The position numbers were made by a program, and so were the translations under genes. From Nonomuraea basaltis (GTDB lineage: Bacteria; Actinomycetota; Actinomycetes; Streptosporangiales; Streptosporangiaceae), in assembly GCF_005893125.1 (NCBI RefSeq), contig NZ_VCJS01000146.1, positions 1 through 32,684 on the forward strand: DNA of 32,684 nucleotides, in the 5' to 3' direction. Every line of letters starts with the position of its first letter. Position 1 is the first letter of the stretch. A model generated the notes under the pieces. The model saw only the letters and a program-made list of their open reading frames with translations, was not told where the DNA came from and made no database searches. Positions 1 through 8,875 of this stretch are shown here, in pieces.

Positions 1-17
1 AGGTGTATAAGAGACAG
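1..17 (+). other. Nextera/Tn5 mosaic-end adapter (sequencing artefact)
   Basis: Bases 3-17 read GTGTATAAGAGACAG, which is the 3' 15 bases of the 19-base Tn5 mosaic end used in Nextera libraries. The two bases before it (AG) fit that adapter's beginning with an AT dinucleotide lost. The orientation is that of adapter reading into insert, so the insert begins at base 18. This is not biological sequence. It means the window starts at a contig edge, and the gene on the minus strand here is cut by the assembly. Confidence 0.93.
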
Positions 18-883
18 GTGGTGAGGATGTCTCTGGCGAGGGCGAGGTCGCCGTCCAGCTCGGCCGGGAAGTTCGCCGGGTCTCCCCTGCCACCCAGCAG
101 GAAGCAGAACTTGACCACGTCCGCGCTGATGTGGGCGTCCGGTTCGCCGGGCTCGGCATCCTCCACGCCCAGGGGAAGCAGCCACTCTCCCCCGCCCGGG
201 CCCGTCAGCGTCAGGCGGAGCGTGCGGCCGGCGCCGTTCAGGCCCGACAGGAGCATCGTCCAGGGCAGCAGGCGGGCGCAGAGGTCCGCGGTCGGCCGGA
301 TGTGCTCCGGGATGGGGTCTGGGAGGCGGAGCCGGGCCGTCTTGGCGGCGTCGTCGGTGTGAACCCACGTCTCCAGGCCTCTGGCCAGGATGTGGTCGCT
401 CACCGGGACCTCCATTCCGTCCAGGGTGGCCTGCGTGGTGGCGGGCAGGCCCGCCAGGTGGCGGCAGAGCGCGTCGGCCTGGGCTCGCCAGTCCCGTCGC
501 GTCTGCTCGGGGCTGCGGGCCCGCTCGTAAGCCTGCACGTCGTTCGTACGTCCGAGCGAGTCGGCCGCCCCGATGGGCGGGCCGAGGACCGGTGCGCCCA
601 CGGAGGCGGCGAGGAGGCCGTCCTTGGCGGCCAGGTGGGCGACGAGCTCCTGCAGCGTCCAGCCCTCGACGATGACCCGTGACCAGTCGTCGTCCACGGC
701 GGAGGCCAGCAGCGCGTCCATCGCGGCCACGCGGCCGGCGTACGGCTGCGCCCAGGCCGCGGTGGGAGCCGCGGGCCTGCGCCGCGCCCGGGCCCCGGCA
801 AGGAGCTGGGGCCGCAACGAGCCGGCCGGCACCGCCGGGTCCTCCATCATCGCGTCCAGGTAGAGACGCTCGACGGGGTCCAT
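18..883 (-). CDS. MDMPI/DinB-fold metal-binding protein, 3' end cut by contig edge
   Basis: The reading frame opens at ATG 883 and is still open at the contig edge, giving about 288 genomic codons; the last few residues in the raw frame come from adapter. It looks like the maleylpyruvate isomerase-type mycothiol-dependent family (MDMPI, a DinB-fold four-helix bundle). The metal triad of that family can be seen: His83 in the segment ELVAHLAAK, then Glu171 and His175 in the ExxxH motif ETWVH. Family members use zinc and mycothiol, or have unknown roles. The ATG shares its A with the TGA of the upstream ECF sigma gene (TGATG), so the two are translationally coupled. That context suggests a regulator or partner of the sigma factor rather than a catabolic isomerase; this is inference. 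Only the C-terminal end is missing. Confidence 0.88.
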
Positions 884-1443
884 CACACCTCTTCCTCCGC
901 CAGCGCGTCCGCCAGCCTCCTCAGGGCCAGCCGGATGCGCGATTTGGCCGTGCCCTCGGGCACGCCCAGTTCCTCGCCGACCTGCCGATACGTTCTGCCC
1001 CCGAAGTAGGCTAACTCGACCGCCTCCCTAAGGCTGTCGGGTAATGACGTCACCGCCTGCCGCACCCGCTCGGCCTCGTCGGCGGCGAGCACGGTGTCCT
1101 CCAGCCTGGCGGGTTCGCGCTCGAACAGCCGGGGCCCCAGCGCCGACACGCGCCGCCGTTCCTCGGCGCGCACGTGGTCGACCGCCCGCCGGTGCGCGAT
1201 CGTGGCGAGCCAGGCGCGCAGCGTGCCGCGGTCCGGGTCGTAGGCCAGCGGCCGCTCCCAAAAGACCAGGAACACCTCTTGTGTGATGTCCTCAGCGATC
1301 ACCCGGTCCCTGGTGACCCGCAGGGAGAGACCGAAGATCAGCGAGGAGAGCCGATCGTAGACCTCACCCAGCGCGGACTCATCGCCGCCGACCACCCGCT
1401 GATGCAGCAGCCGGTCGTCGTACGGTGCCTCCACTGGCACCAC
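883..1443 (-). CDS. ECF RNA polymerase sigma factor
   Basis: This 186-residue protein has the two-domain layout of extracytoplasmic-function sigma factors. Region 2 lies at about residues 25-95 and includes DITQEVFLVFWERP and the -10 recognition helix around RAWLATIAHRRAVDHVR. Region 4 lies at about residues 130-180, with the helix-turn-helix TYRQVGEELGVPEGTAKSRI. Sequence style is closest to the SigK/ECF19-like actinobacterial group, but that assignment is by eye. No zinc-finger or RskA-like anti-sigma gene is visible next to it; instead it is coupled to an MDMPI-fold gene by a one-base overlap. Two adjacent GTG codons (1443 and 1440) could start it. GGGAG lies one base upstream of GTG 1443 and four bases upstream of GTG 1440, so GTG 1440 has the better spacing. 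Confidence 0.95.
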   Translation of the reverse strand: MVPVEAPYDDRLLHQRVVGGDESALGEVYDRLSSLIFGLSLRVTRDRVIAEDITQEVFLVFWERPLAYDPDRGTLRAWLATIAHRRAVDHVRAEERRRVSALGPRLFEREPARLEDTVLAADEAERVRQAVTSLPDSLREAVELAYFGGRTYRQVGEELGVPEGTAKSRIRLALRRLADALAEEEV

Positions 1444-1541
1444 ACTCCCGTTTTATCCGGACCAAGGCGGCAGGTGCGCCGCGACCCGAGCATGTCATTA
1501 TTCGCCGGAAAAGTAGAGCCGGATGACAGGCCGGGGGGACT

Positions 1542-1573
1542 TTGTCAGCGTGCGATCGCGGGCGCGATAGGGT
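1542..1573 (+). promoter_or_regulatory. possible promoter of the OsmC gene
   Basis: TTGTCA at 1542-1547 and GATAGG at 1566-1571 are separated by 18 bases. This would give a 5' leader of about 30 bases carrying AGGGAG at 1591-1596. The -10 box is only a fair match. Confidence 0.3.
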
Positions 1574-1605
1574 CGGAAATCCAACCACGGAGGGAGCACA
1601 AAGCC

Positions 1606-2031
1606 ATGGCCACCACCCGCACCGCCACCACCCAGTGGAAGGGCGCCCTGCTCGACGGTTCGGGCACCGTTTCGCTCGACAGCTCGGGCGTCGGCACGTT
1701 CGAGGTCTCCTGGCCCTCCAGGGCCGAGGCGGCGAACGGCAAGACGTCGCCGGAGGAGCTCATCGCGGCCGCCCACTCCTCCTGCTTCTCGATGGCGCTC
1801 TCGCATGGGCTGGCCGGCGCCGGCACGCCGCCGGAGTCACTGCAGACCAGCGCCGACGTGACGTTCCAGCCGGGTGAGGGCATCACCGGCATCGTGATCA
1901 CGGTGAAGGGACAGGTCCCGGGCATCTCGGCCGAGCAGTTCCAGGAGGCCGCCGAGACCGCCAAGGCGAACTGCCCGGTCAGCAAGGCCCTGACCGGCAC
2001 CACGATCAGCCTCAAGGCCGAGCTCCTCTAA
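1606..2031 (+). CDS. OsmC-family peroxiredoxin
   Basis: This 141-residue cytoplasmic protein is of the OsmC/Ohr family, thiol peroxidases that reduce organic hydroperoxides. Both redox cysteines are in place: Cys60 in AAAHSSCFSMAL and Cys123 in AKANCPVSKAL. The length and the N-terminal pattern with WKG and DGSGTVS fit the OsmC branch rather than Ohr. ATG 1606 is chosen because AGGGAG lies nine bases upstream and the protein then begins at the usual OsmC position. The gene stands alone, diverges from the ECF sigma gene and ends in a hairpin. It could be a target of that sigma factor, but nothing in the sequence proves this. Confidence 0.95.
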   Translation: MATTRTATTQWKGALLDGSGTVSLDSSGVGTFEVSWPSRAEAANGKTSPEELIAAAHSSCFSMALSHGLAGAGTPPESLQTSADVTFQPGEGITGIVITVKGQVPGISAEQFQEAAETAKANCPVSKALTGTTISLKAELL

Positions 2032-2078
2032 CGCTCCGATGCCCTCGACGGCGTCCCCTCCGGCGCTCACGTCCTTGC

Positions 2079-2104
2079 GGCCGCCCACGACACCGTGGGC
2101 GGTC
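2079..2104 (+). terminator. hairpin terminator after osmC-like gene
   Basis: CCGCCCACG (2081-2089) pairs perfectly with CGTGGGCGG (2094-2102) around the loop ACAC. A G.U and a G-C pair extend the stem. There is no U-tract, as is common in high-GC actinomycetes. The remaining bases up to the glgX start hold no recognised gene. Confidence 0.55.
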
Positions 2105-2241
2105 CCGGCGTGGTGCCGTCTGCGGTCGGCGGCTGTTCCGCCCTGGTTGATGGCTGCTCGCCACCGTGAGTCTGCCCTGGTCGTGGGGGCATCGGCTCAT
2201 TGAGAGACCAAGAGCGCCATCCCGTGCGACAATTAGGCCAC

Positions 2242-4371
<2,130 letters not shown>

Positions 4372-4379
4372 GTCGGTGA

Positions 4380-4766
4380 TCAGAAGACGCTGGCGGCCAG
4401 GAACACCAGCACGAACGTCGTCACCCCGGCCAGCCCGTGCAGCGTCACCGCGAGCACCGGGAACCCGGACCCGCTCTTCTCGTGCCGTCCCGCCCCGAGC
4501 CACCGCGTGAACATCGCGAACCCCAGTAACGCAGCCATCGCCAGCCCGCCGAAGGCCAGCCAGGCCAGCGCCCGGCTCCCCGTGATCAGCCCGGCCGCCC
4601 AGCACACCAGCGCCGACACCGCCAGGGCCGGATGGGAGAAGATCAGCGCCGCCGGGAAGCGGGTGACCTTGGCCCGGCGCAGGCCGCCTCCCGAGAGCCA
4701 GAGACAGAGCAGGTACACCCCGGCAAGTGTGGCTATCGTCCACGTCGCGGCGGTGACCAGACCCAC
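4380..4766 (-). CDS. four-helix membrane protein of unknown function
   Basis: This 128-residue hydrophobic protein has four predicted membrane segments, at about residues 5-25, 44-63, 68-90 and 104-127. Short charged loops between them include LRRAKVTR and GAGRHEKSG. I do not recognise a named family. Similar small membrane proteins are common in actinomycetes. Start GTG 4766 is supported by AGGGAGG four bases upstream. It is a single gene convergent with glgX, and its 5' side faces the RibD_C/ligase operon. No catalytic residues stand out. Confidence 0.85.
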   Translation of the reverse strand: MGLVTAATWTIATLAGVYLLCLWLSGGGLRRAKVTRFPAALIFSHPALAVSALVCWAAGLITGSRALAWLAFGGLAMAALLGFAMFTRWLGAGRHEKSGSGFPVLAVTLHGLAGVTTFVLVFLAASVF

Positions 4767-4908
4767 GGGGCCTCCCTGTCAGTCCCATCCCCTGTCGTCA
4801 CGTTAAGCAGAAAGTCGCCCCTATGTCTTGAGATATGCACTATCTGCCGCAGCGGCATCATCAAGGCGTGCGGGACGGGTTGTCGGTCCGGTGTGCCAAG
4901 GTAGAGGA

Positions 4909-5643
4909 GTGCGGCGCATCTATCCCGACATACAGGACAACCCAGACATCGTGCAGGCGTACGCGTACCCGGATGGCCGGCCGTGGCTGCGGCTCAACAT
5001 GGTCGCGAGCACCGACGGCGCCGCCTGGCTGAAGGGCCGCTCCGGCGGGCTGTCGAGCAGCGGCGACAAGCGGATCTTCCAGGTCCTGCGGGGGCTGGCC
5101 GATGTCGTCGTCGCGGGCGCCGCGACCGTGCGCAAGGAGGGCTACGGCCCGGTCAAGCCGCGTGACTCGTGGACGGAGATCCGCACGGGCCGTCCCGAGG
5201 TGCCGCCCATCGCGGTCATCTCGCGCAGCCTCGGCTTCGATCTCGACGACGAGCTGTTCACCGCCGCCACCAGCCAGACGATCGTGATCACCTGCGAGTC
5301 CGCGCCCCACGAGCGGCGCAGGGAGCTGGCCAGGCACGCCGACGTCATCGTGGCCGGCGAGGACACCGTCGACATGCCCCTGGCCGTGGCGCAGCTGCAC
5401 GAGCGCGGACTGACCAGGATCCTGTGCGAGGGCGGGCCCCGGGTCAACGCCCAGCTCTCGGCCTGCGGCCTGGTCGACGAGCTGTGCCTGTCGATCAGCC
5501 CGATGATGGTCGGGGGCGGCGCGGCGCGCATCCAGAACGGCGTGCCCGCGCAGGTCAGACTGGATCTCAGCCAGGTGCTGGAAGAGGAGGGGGTCCTCTT
5601 CTGCAGGTACACGAGGGAGCGAGCCCATGACGGAGCCGACTGA
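4909..5643 (+). CDS. RibD C-terminal-domain reductase (pyrimidine reductase family)
   Basis: This 244-residue protein matches the RibD_C/dihydrofolate-reductase-like fold, NADPH-dependent reductases best known for 5-amino-6-ribosylaminouracil reduction in riboflavin synthesis. Seen are the N-terminal substrate/cofactor segment NMVASTDGAAWLKGRSG, the GAATVRKEGYGP turn, and the C-terminal CEGGPRVNAQL / GLVDELCLSISPMMVGGG motifs. The deaminase half of RibD is absent and no rib genes are nearby, so the physiological substrate is uncertain. GTG 4909 is chosen over the upstream ATG 4828 because AAGG and GAGGA precede it and homology starts there. Its last 17 bases overlap the DNA ligase start, so the two are co-translated. 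Confidence 0.9.
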   Translation: MRRIYPDIQDNPDIVQAYAYPDGRPWLRLNMVASTDGAAWLKGRSGGLSSSGDKRIFQVLRGLADVVVAGAATVRKEGYGPVKPRDSWTEIRTGRPEVPPIAVISRSLGFDLDDELFTAATSQTIVITCESAPHERRRELARHADVIVAGEDTVDMPLAVAQLHERGLTRILCEGGPRVNAQLSACGLVDELCLSISPMMVGGGAARIQNGVPAQVRLDLSQVLEEEGVLFCRYTRERAHDGAD

Positions 5644-6796
5644 AGTCACCGAGCCCACCGGAGCGACCGGGGCGGTTGAAGAGCCGGAGCCGGTGCCCAA
5701 CCTGCCGGTGCGCCCGCCCGTGCCGCCCATGCTGGCCAAGCCGGTCAAGGCCATGCCGAAGCAGGACGGCACGCTGTTCTACGAGCCGAAGTGGGACGGG
5801 TTCCGGTGCATCGTGTTCCGCGACGGCGATGAGGTCTACCTGGGCAGCCGCAACGAGCGGCCGTTCACGCGCTATTTCCCCGAGCTGGTCGAGGCGGTCC
5901 GGGCCGAGCTGCCGGACAGGTGCGTGGTGGACGGCGAGATCGTGCTGCCGCAGGGCTCACAGCTCGACTTCGACGCTCTGCAGCAGCGCATCCATCCGGC
6001 CAAGTCGCGGGTGAAGATGCTCTCGGAGCGGACGCCGGCCCAGTTCATCGCGTTCGACCTGCTGGCGCTGGGCGACGAGGCGCTGATGGAGGCTCCGTTC
6101 TCGGAGCGCCGGGCCCGGCTCGAGGGCATCTTCCCCGAAAAGGGCGGGTCCATCCGGCTGACCCCCGTCACGACCAGCGACGAGCAGGCGCGCGAGTGGT
6201 TCGAGACGTTCGAGGGCGCCGGGCTCGACGGGATCATCGTCAAGCCCGGCGACCAGCCCTACGTCCCGGACAAGCGCACCATGTTCAAGGTCAAGCACGA
6301 GCGGACGGCCGACGTCGTGGTGTGCGGCTACCGCGAGCACAAGTCGGGCCCCATCGTCGGGTCGCTGCTGCTGGGCCTCTACGGCGACGACGGCAGGCTG
6401 CACCACGTGGGGGTGGCGGCCTCGTTCCCGATGGCGCGCAGGGCCGAGCTGGTGGAGGAGCTCAGGCCGCTCATCGCCGAGCTGGGCGAGCACCCCTGGG
6501 GGCACTGGGCCGAACAGGCGACGGCGAACATCGGGCAGCCGGCCGCCGGGCCCGCGACGGGCGGGCAGCGGGTGCCGGGCGCGGTGTCGCGGTGGAACGC
6601 CAAGAAGGACCTGTCGTTCATCCCGCTGCGGCCGGAGCGGGTGATGGAGGTGGCCTACGACCAGATGGAGGGCGACCGGTTCCGGCACACCGCGCATTTC
6701 CGGCGCTGGCGGCCGGACCGCACGCCGGAGTCGTGCACGTACGAACAGCTCGAGCGTCCAATCAGTTACAACCTCGACGACATCCTTGCCCGGTAA
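5627..6796 (+). CDS. ligC: ATP-dependent DNA ligase (LigC type)
   Basis: This 389-residue ligase joins nicked DNA using ATP. The nucleotidyltransferase domain carries motif I EPKWDGFR with the adenylated Lys55. Further motifs are GSRNERPFTRYFPE (motif Ia/III region), VDGEIVL, FDLLAL, LDGIIVK (motif IV) and FKVKHERTADVVV (motif V). An OB-fold of about 140 residues follows. There is no nuclease or polymerase domain, so it is LigC-like rather than a LigD fusion. In mycobacteria LigC works with a stand-alone primase-polymerase in excision repair or backup end joining. A LigD-type polymerase gene lies at 22964-23983 in this window, but no Ku gene is visible. The N-terminal 30 residues are a Glu/Thr/Pro-rich extension. 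The start overlaps the RibD_C gene by 17 bases. Confidence 0.95.
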   Translation: MTEPTEVTEPTGATGAVEEPEPVPNLPVRPPVPPMLAKPVKAMPKQDGTLFYEPKWDGFRCIVFRDGDEVYLGSRNERPFTRYFPELVEAVRAELPDRCVVDGEIVLPQGSQLDFDALQQRIHPAKSRVKMLSERTPAQFIAFDLLALGDEALMEAPFSERRARLEGIFPEKGGSIRLTPVTTSDEQAREWFETFEGAGLDGIIVKPGDQPYVPDKRTMFKVKHERTADVVVCGYREHKSGPIVGSLLLGLYGDDGRLHHVGVAASFPMARRAELVEELRPLIAELGEHPWGHWAEQATANIGQPAAGPATGGQRVPGAVSRWNAKKDLSFIPLRPERVMEVAYDQMEGDRFRHTAHFRRWRPDRTPESCTYEQLERPISYNLDDILAR

Positions 6797-6814
6797 GCGA
6801 ATATCCCGTTATAT
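6786..6814 (+). promoter_or_regulatory. promoter of a leaderless small membrane protein gene
   Basis: TTGCCC at 6786-6791 and TTATAT at 6809-6814 are separated by exactly 17 bases. The ATG at 6823 starts eight bases after the -10 box and has no Shine-Dalgarno, so the transcript probably begins at or next to the start codon. The -35 lies inside the last codons of the ligase gene. Confidence 0.6.
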
Positions 6815-6822
6815 CTCGATAT

Positions 6823-7167
6823 ATGAGCACCGGGGATGAGTTAAAAGCAGCCGTGTCCGCCCGCCGCGATCTCGGCCCTGATTTCGAGGACGCCATCGTA
6901 GAGTCGTTCCTCGACAAAATGGGCAAGGAAGTCGACCGGCGGGTGGACGAGCGCCTGGCCAAGGCGGCCCCGAGGTCGGTGGCCCACCAGGGGCCGAGCG
7001 ACGCGCAGCGGCTCGCCCTGGCGATCGTGTCGCTCAGTCTCGGCACCCTCACCACCATCTTGTTCGTCCTGGTGGGCGACGGCCGTGCGGGCTACGTGGT
7101 CCCGATCTGGGTCGCGATCATCATCGTCAACGTGTTGTTCAACAACAACCGGGGCAAGAGCGGCTAG
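6823..7167 (+). CDS. small two-helix membrane protein
   Basis: This 114-residue protein has a charged N-terminal half (ELKAAVSARRDLGPDFE, then KEVDRRVDERLAK) and two hydrophobic segments near residues 64-83 and 88-106, ending in a short basic tail. The layout suggests a membrane-anchored protein with a cytoplasmic alpha-helical head. It resembles conserved hypothetical integral membrane proteins of actinomycetes; no function is claimed. There is no ribosome-binding site and a good promoter sits directly upstream, so translation is likely leaderless. Its stop codon overlaps the stop of the convergent pgeF gene on the four bases CTAG. Confidence 0.88.
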   Translation: MSTGDELKAAVSARRDLGPDFEDAIVESFLDKMGKEVDRRVDERLAKAAPRSVAHQGPSDAQRLALAIVSLSLGTLTTILFVLVGDGRAGYVVPIWVAIIIVNVLFNNNRGKSG

Positions 7168-7871
7168 ACCAGCCAGATGAGACCCGCGAAGCGGCCGCCC
7201 GGCTGCTCGCGGCGGTGGGAGTAGAGCTCGTCCGACTCGATCGTGCAGCGCGCGTCATGGCGTACGTCCGCCAGCCCCGCCGCCCTGAGCTGGGCCTCGA
7301 TGCCGGCCCGCAGGTCGAGCGCGGGCGTCTGCCACGACGTCGTCGACCAGGCCTCCGGTACCCGGGAGGCCACCTGCTCGCGCAGCTCGGCGGGCACCTC
7401 GTAGCAGCGGCCGCACGCGCCCGGCCCCACCAGCGCGACCATCCGGCCGGGGTCCGCGCCCTTGGCGGCCATGGCCGCCATCAAGGCGGTGGCGATGCCC
7501 GCCTCGGTGCCGGGGCGGCCGGAGTGAGCGGCGCCGGCCATGCGGGCCACCGGGTCGGCCACCAGCACCGCAGGGCAGTCGGCCCCGAGGGAGGCCAGCG
7601 CCAGCCCCGGCTCGGTGGTGAACACGCCGTCGAGCGCCGGCGAGGCGTCGCCGAACGGCTCGCTCACGTACGCGACGTCGGCACTGTGGACCTGGCGCAT
7701 GTAGACGACGGCCCGCACGCCCAGCTCGGCCGCCAGGCCCGCGCGATTGGCCCGCACGGCCGCCGGGTCGTCGCCGACCATGCCGCCGAGGTTGCGCGAG
7801 GCGTAGGGCGGGGCGCTGACGCCTCCGTGCCGGTCGGTGATGGCGACGTGCACTCCCGGGGCCAGCTGCAT
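7164..7871 (-). CDS. pgeF: peptidoglycan editing factor / multicopper-polyphenol oxidase-like PgeF (YfiH, YlmD)
   Basis: This 235-residue protein belongs to the Cu-oxidase_4 (DUF152) family. Members act as purine nucleoside-processing enzymes or remove mis-incorporated L-Ser muropeptides; biochemistry differs between members. The His-Cys-His metal site is intact: His62 in MRQVHSADV, Cys99 in ADCPAVLVAD and His116 in AAHSGRPG. The last motif is usually HAGWRG, so the Trp is replaced here. The C-terminal GPGACGRCYEVP is typical. TAAGAT (minus strand, 7883-7878) sits six bases before ATG 7871 with no Shine-Dalgarno, suggesting a leaderless mRNA. It is not next to ftsZ, its common neighbour in Gram-positives. 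It is divergent from the TIM-barrel gene. Confidence 0.93.
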   Translation of the reverse strand: MQLAPGVHVAITDRHGGVSAPPYASRNLGGMVGDDPAAVRANRAGLAAELGVRAVVYMRQVHSADVAYVSEPFGDASPALDGVFTTEPGLALASLGADCPAVLVADPVARMAGAAHSGRPGTEAGIATALMAAMAAKGADPGRMVALVGPGACGRCYEVPAELREQVASRVPEAWSTTSWQTPALDLRAGIEAQLRAAGLADVRHDARCTIESDELYSHRREQPGGRFAGLIWLV

Positions 7872-7933
7872 GCCTAGATCTTAGAGTGCTGGTGGAGCGA
7901 ACGGCTGCCACCTACCGACGAGGAGACGCCCCG

Positions 7934-8875
7934 ATGACCAGCCTTGCCGACCTGCACGCCCTGATGGCCCGCCTCGGACACCCGGTGGTCCAGCAGGCCG
8001 CCCCTTCCGGGTACGGCTTCGCGGACGGGGCCCCGTACCGCTATGAGATCCCCAGCGTGGAGGGGCCCGCCGTGCTGGAGGCGGTGATGGCAGAGTCCGA
8101 CCGGCTCGGGGTGCCGATCGCCAGGACGTCGCAGGGCAGCGGCGTGATGATGCTGACGGACGCGGAGATCTCCGACATGGCGCGGCTCGGAGCCGAGCGC
8201 GGCATCGAGGTCAACCTGTTCCTCGGGCCGCGGGCCGCCTGGGACACCGGTGGGCAGGCCAAGCTCACGCAGGCCGTGGGGGCGGCCGCGCGGGGGAACG
8301 CGATGGTGGCGGCGTGCGTGGCGGACGCCCTGCGGGCCTGCTCGCTGGGCATCCGCAGCCTGCTCGTGGGCGATCTGGGCACGCTGGAGGTGCTGCGAAG
8401 GCTGAAGGAGGACGGCACGCTGCCGGCGAACCTGGTGCTGAAGACGTCCGTGCTGATGCCGCTCACCAACGGCCCCACCGCCGCGGTCCTCGAGCGGCTG
8501 GGCGCCACCACGCTCAACGTCGGCACCGACCTGACCGTGCCGCACCTGGCCGAGATCCGGGCCGCGACCCGGCTGCCGATCGACCTCTATCTGGAGGTAC
8601 CGGATGACCAGGGTGGGTTCGTCCGGTTCTACGAGGCGGTGGAGATCGTCCGGGCCGCCTCGCCCGTCTACCTGAAGATGGGGCTGCGCAACGCGCCCAA
8701 TATCTACCCGTCCGGCCACCACCTCGGCGTGGTGCCGCGCGAGCTGGGACGCGAGCGGGTGCGCCGGGCCGCCCTGGTGCAGCGGCTGATCAAGCAGCTC
8801 GACCCCGAGCTGGCCGAGCTGCCCGCGCACCGAGCTCCGTCGCGCCCGTCCGACCTCGGCGTACCCGAGATCTAG
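7934..8875 (+). CDS. TIM-barrel-like protein, U32 peptidase-like annotation likely
   Basis: This cytoplasmic protein has 313 residues and no signal peptide or membrane segment. Alternating beta-alpha units can be traced, including VEVNLFLGPR, IRSLLVGDLGTLEVLRRL, NLVLKTSVLMPLTNG, LGATTLNVGTDLTVPHLAEI, IDLYLEVPDDQGGFVRF and PVYLKMGLRNAPNIYPSG, as in a TIM barrel. Homologues in actinomycetes are usually called U32-family peptidase or hypothetical protein. I see no confirmed peptidase residues, so the enzyme activity is open; a sugar- or amino-acid-binding lyase/aldolase is also possible. ATG 7934 follows GAGGAGA (7919-7925) with good spacing. An in-frame upstream ATG at 7886 has poorer support. 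The stop overlaps the convergent methyltransferase stop on CTAG. Confidence 0.88.
   Translation: MTSLADLHALMARLGHPVVQQAAPSGYGFADGAPYRYEIPSVEGPAVLEAVMAESDRLGVPIARTSQGSGVMMLTDAEISDMARLGAERGIEVNLFLGPRAAWDTGGQAKLTQAVGAAARGNAMVAACVADALRACSLGIRSLLVGDLGTLEVLRRLKEDGTLPANLVLKTSVLMPLTNGPTAAVLERLGATTLNVGTDLTVPHLAEIRAATRLPIDLYLEVPDDQGGFVRFYEAVEIVRAASPVYLKMGLRNAPNIYPSGHHLGVVPRELGRERVRRAALVQRLIKQLDPELAELPAHRAPSRPSDLGVPEI

Noticed and set aside
4828..4908. 27-codon N-terminal extension of the RibD_C reductase from ATG 4828
   Set aside because: No ribosome-binding site and unlike the family start; GTG 4909 has a purine-rich site directly upstream.
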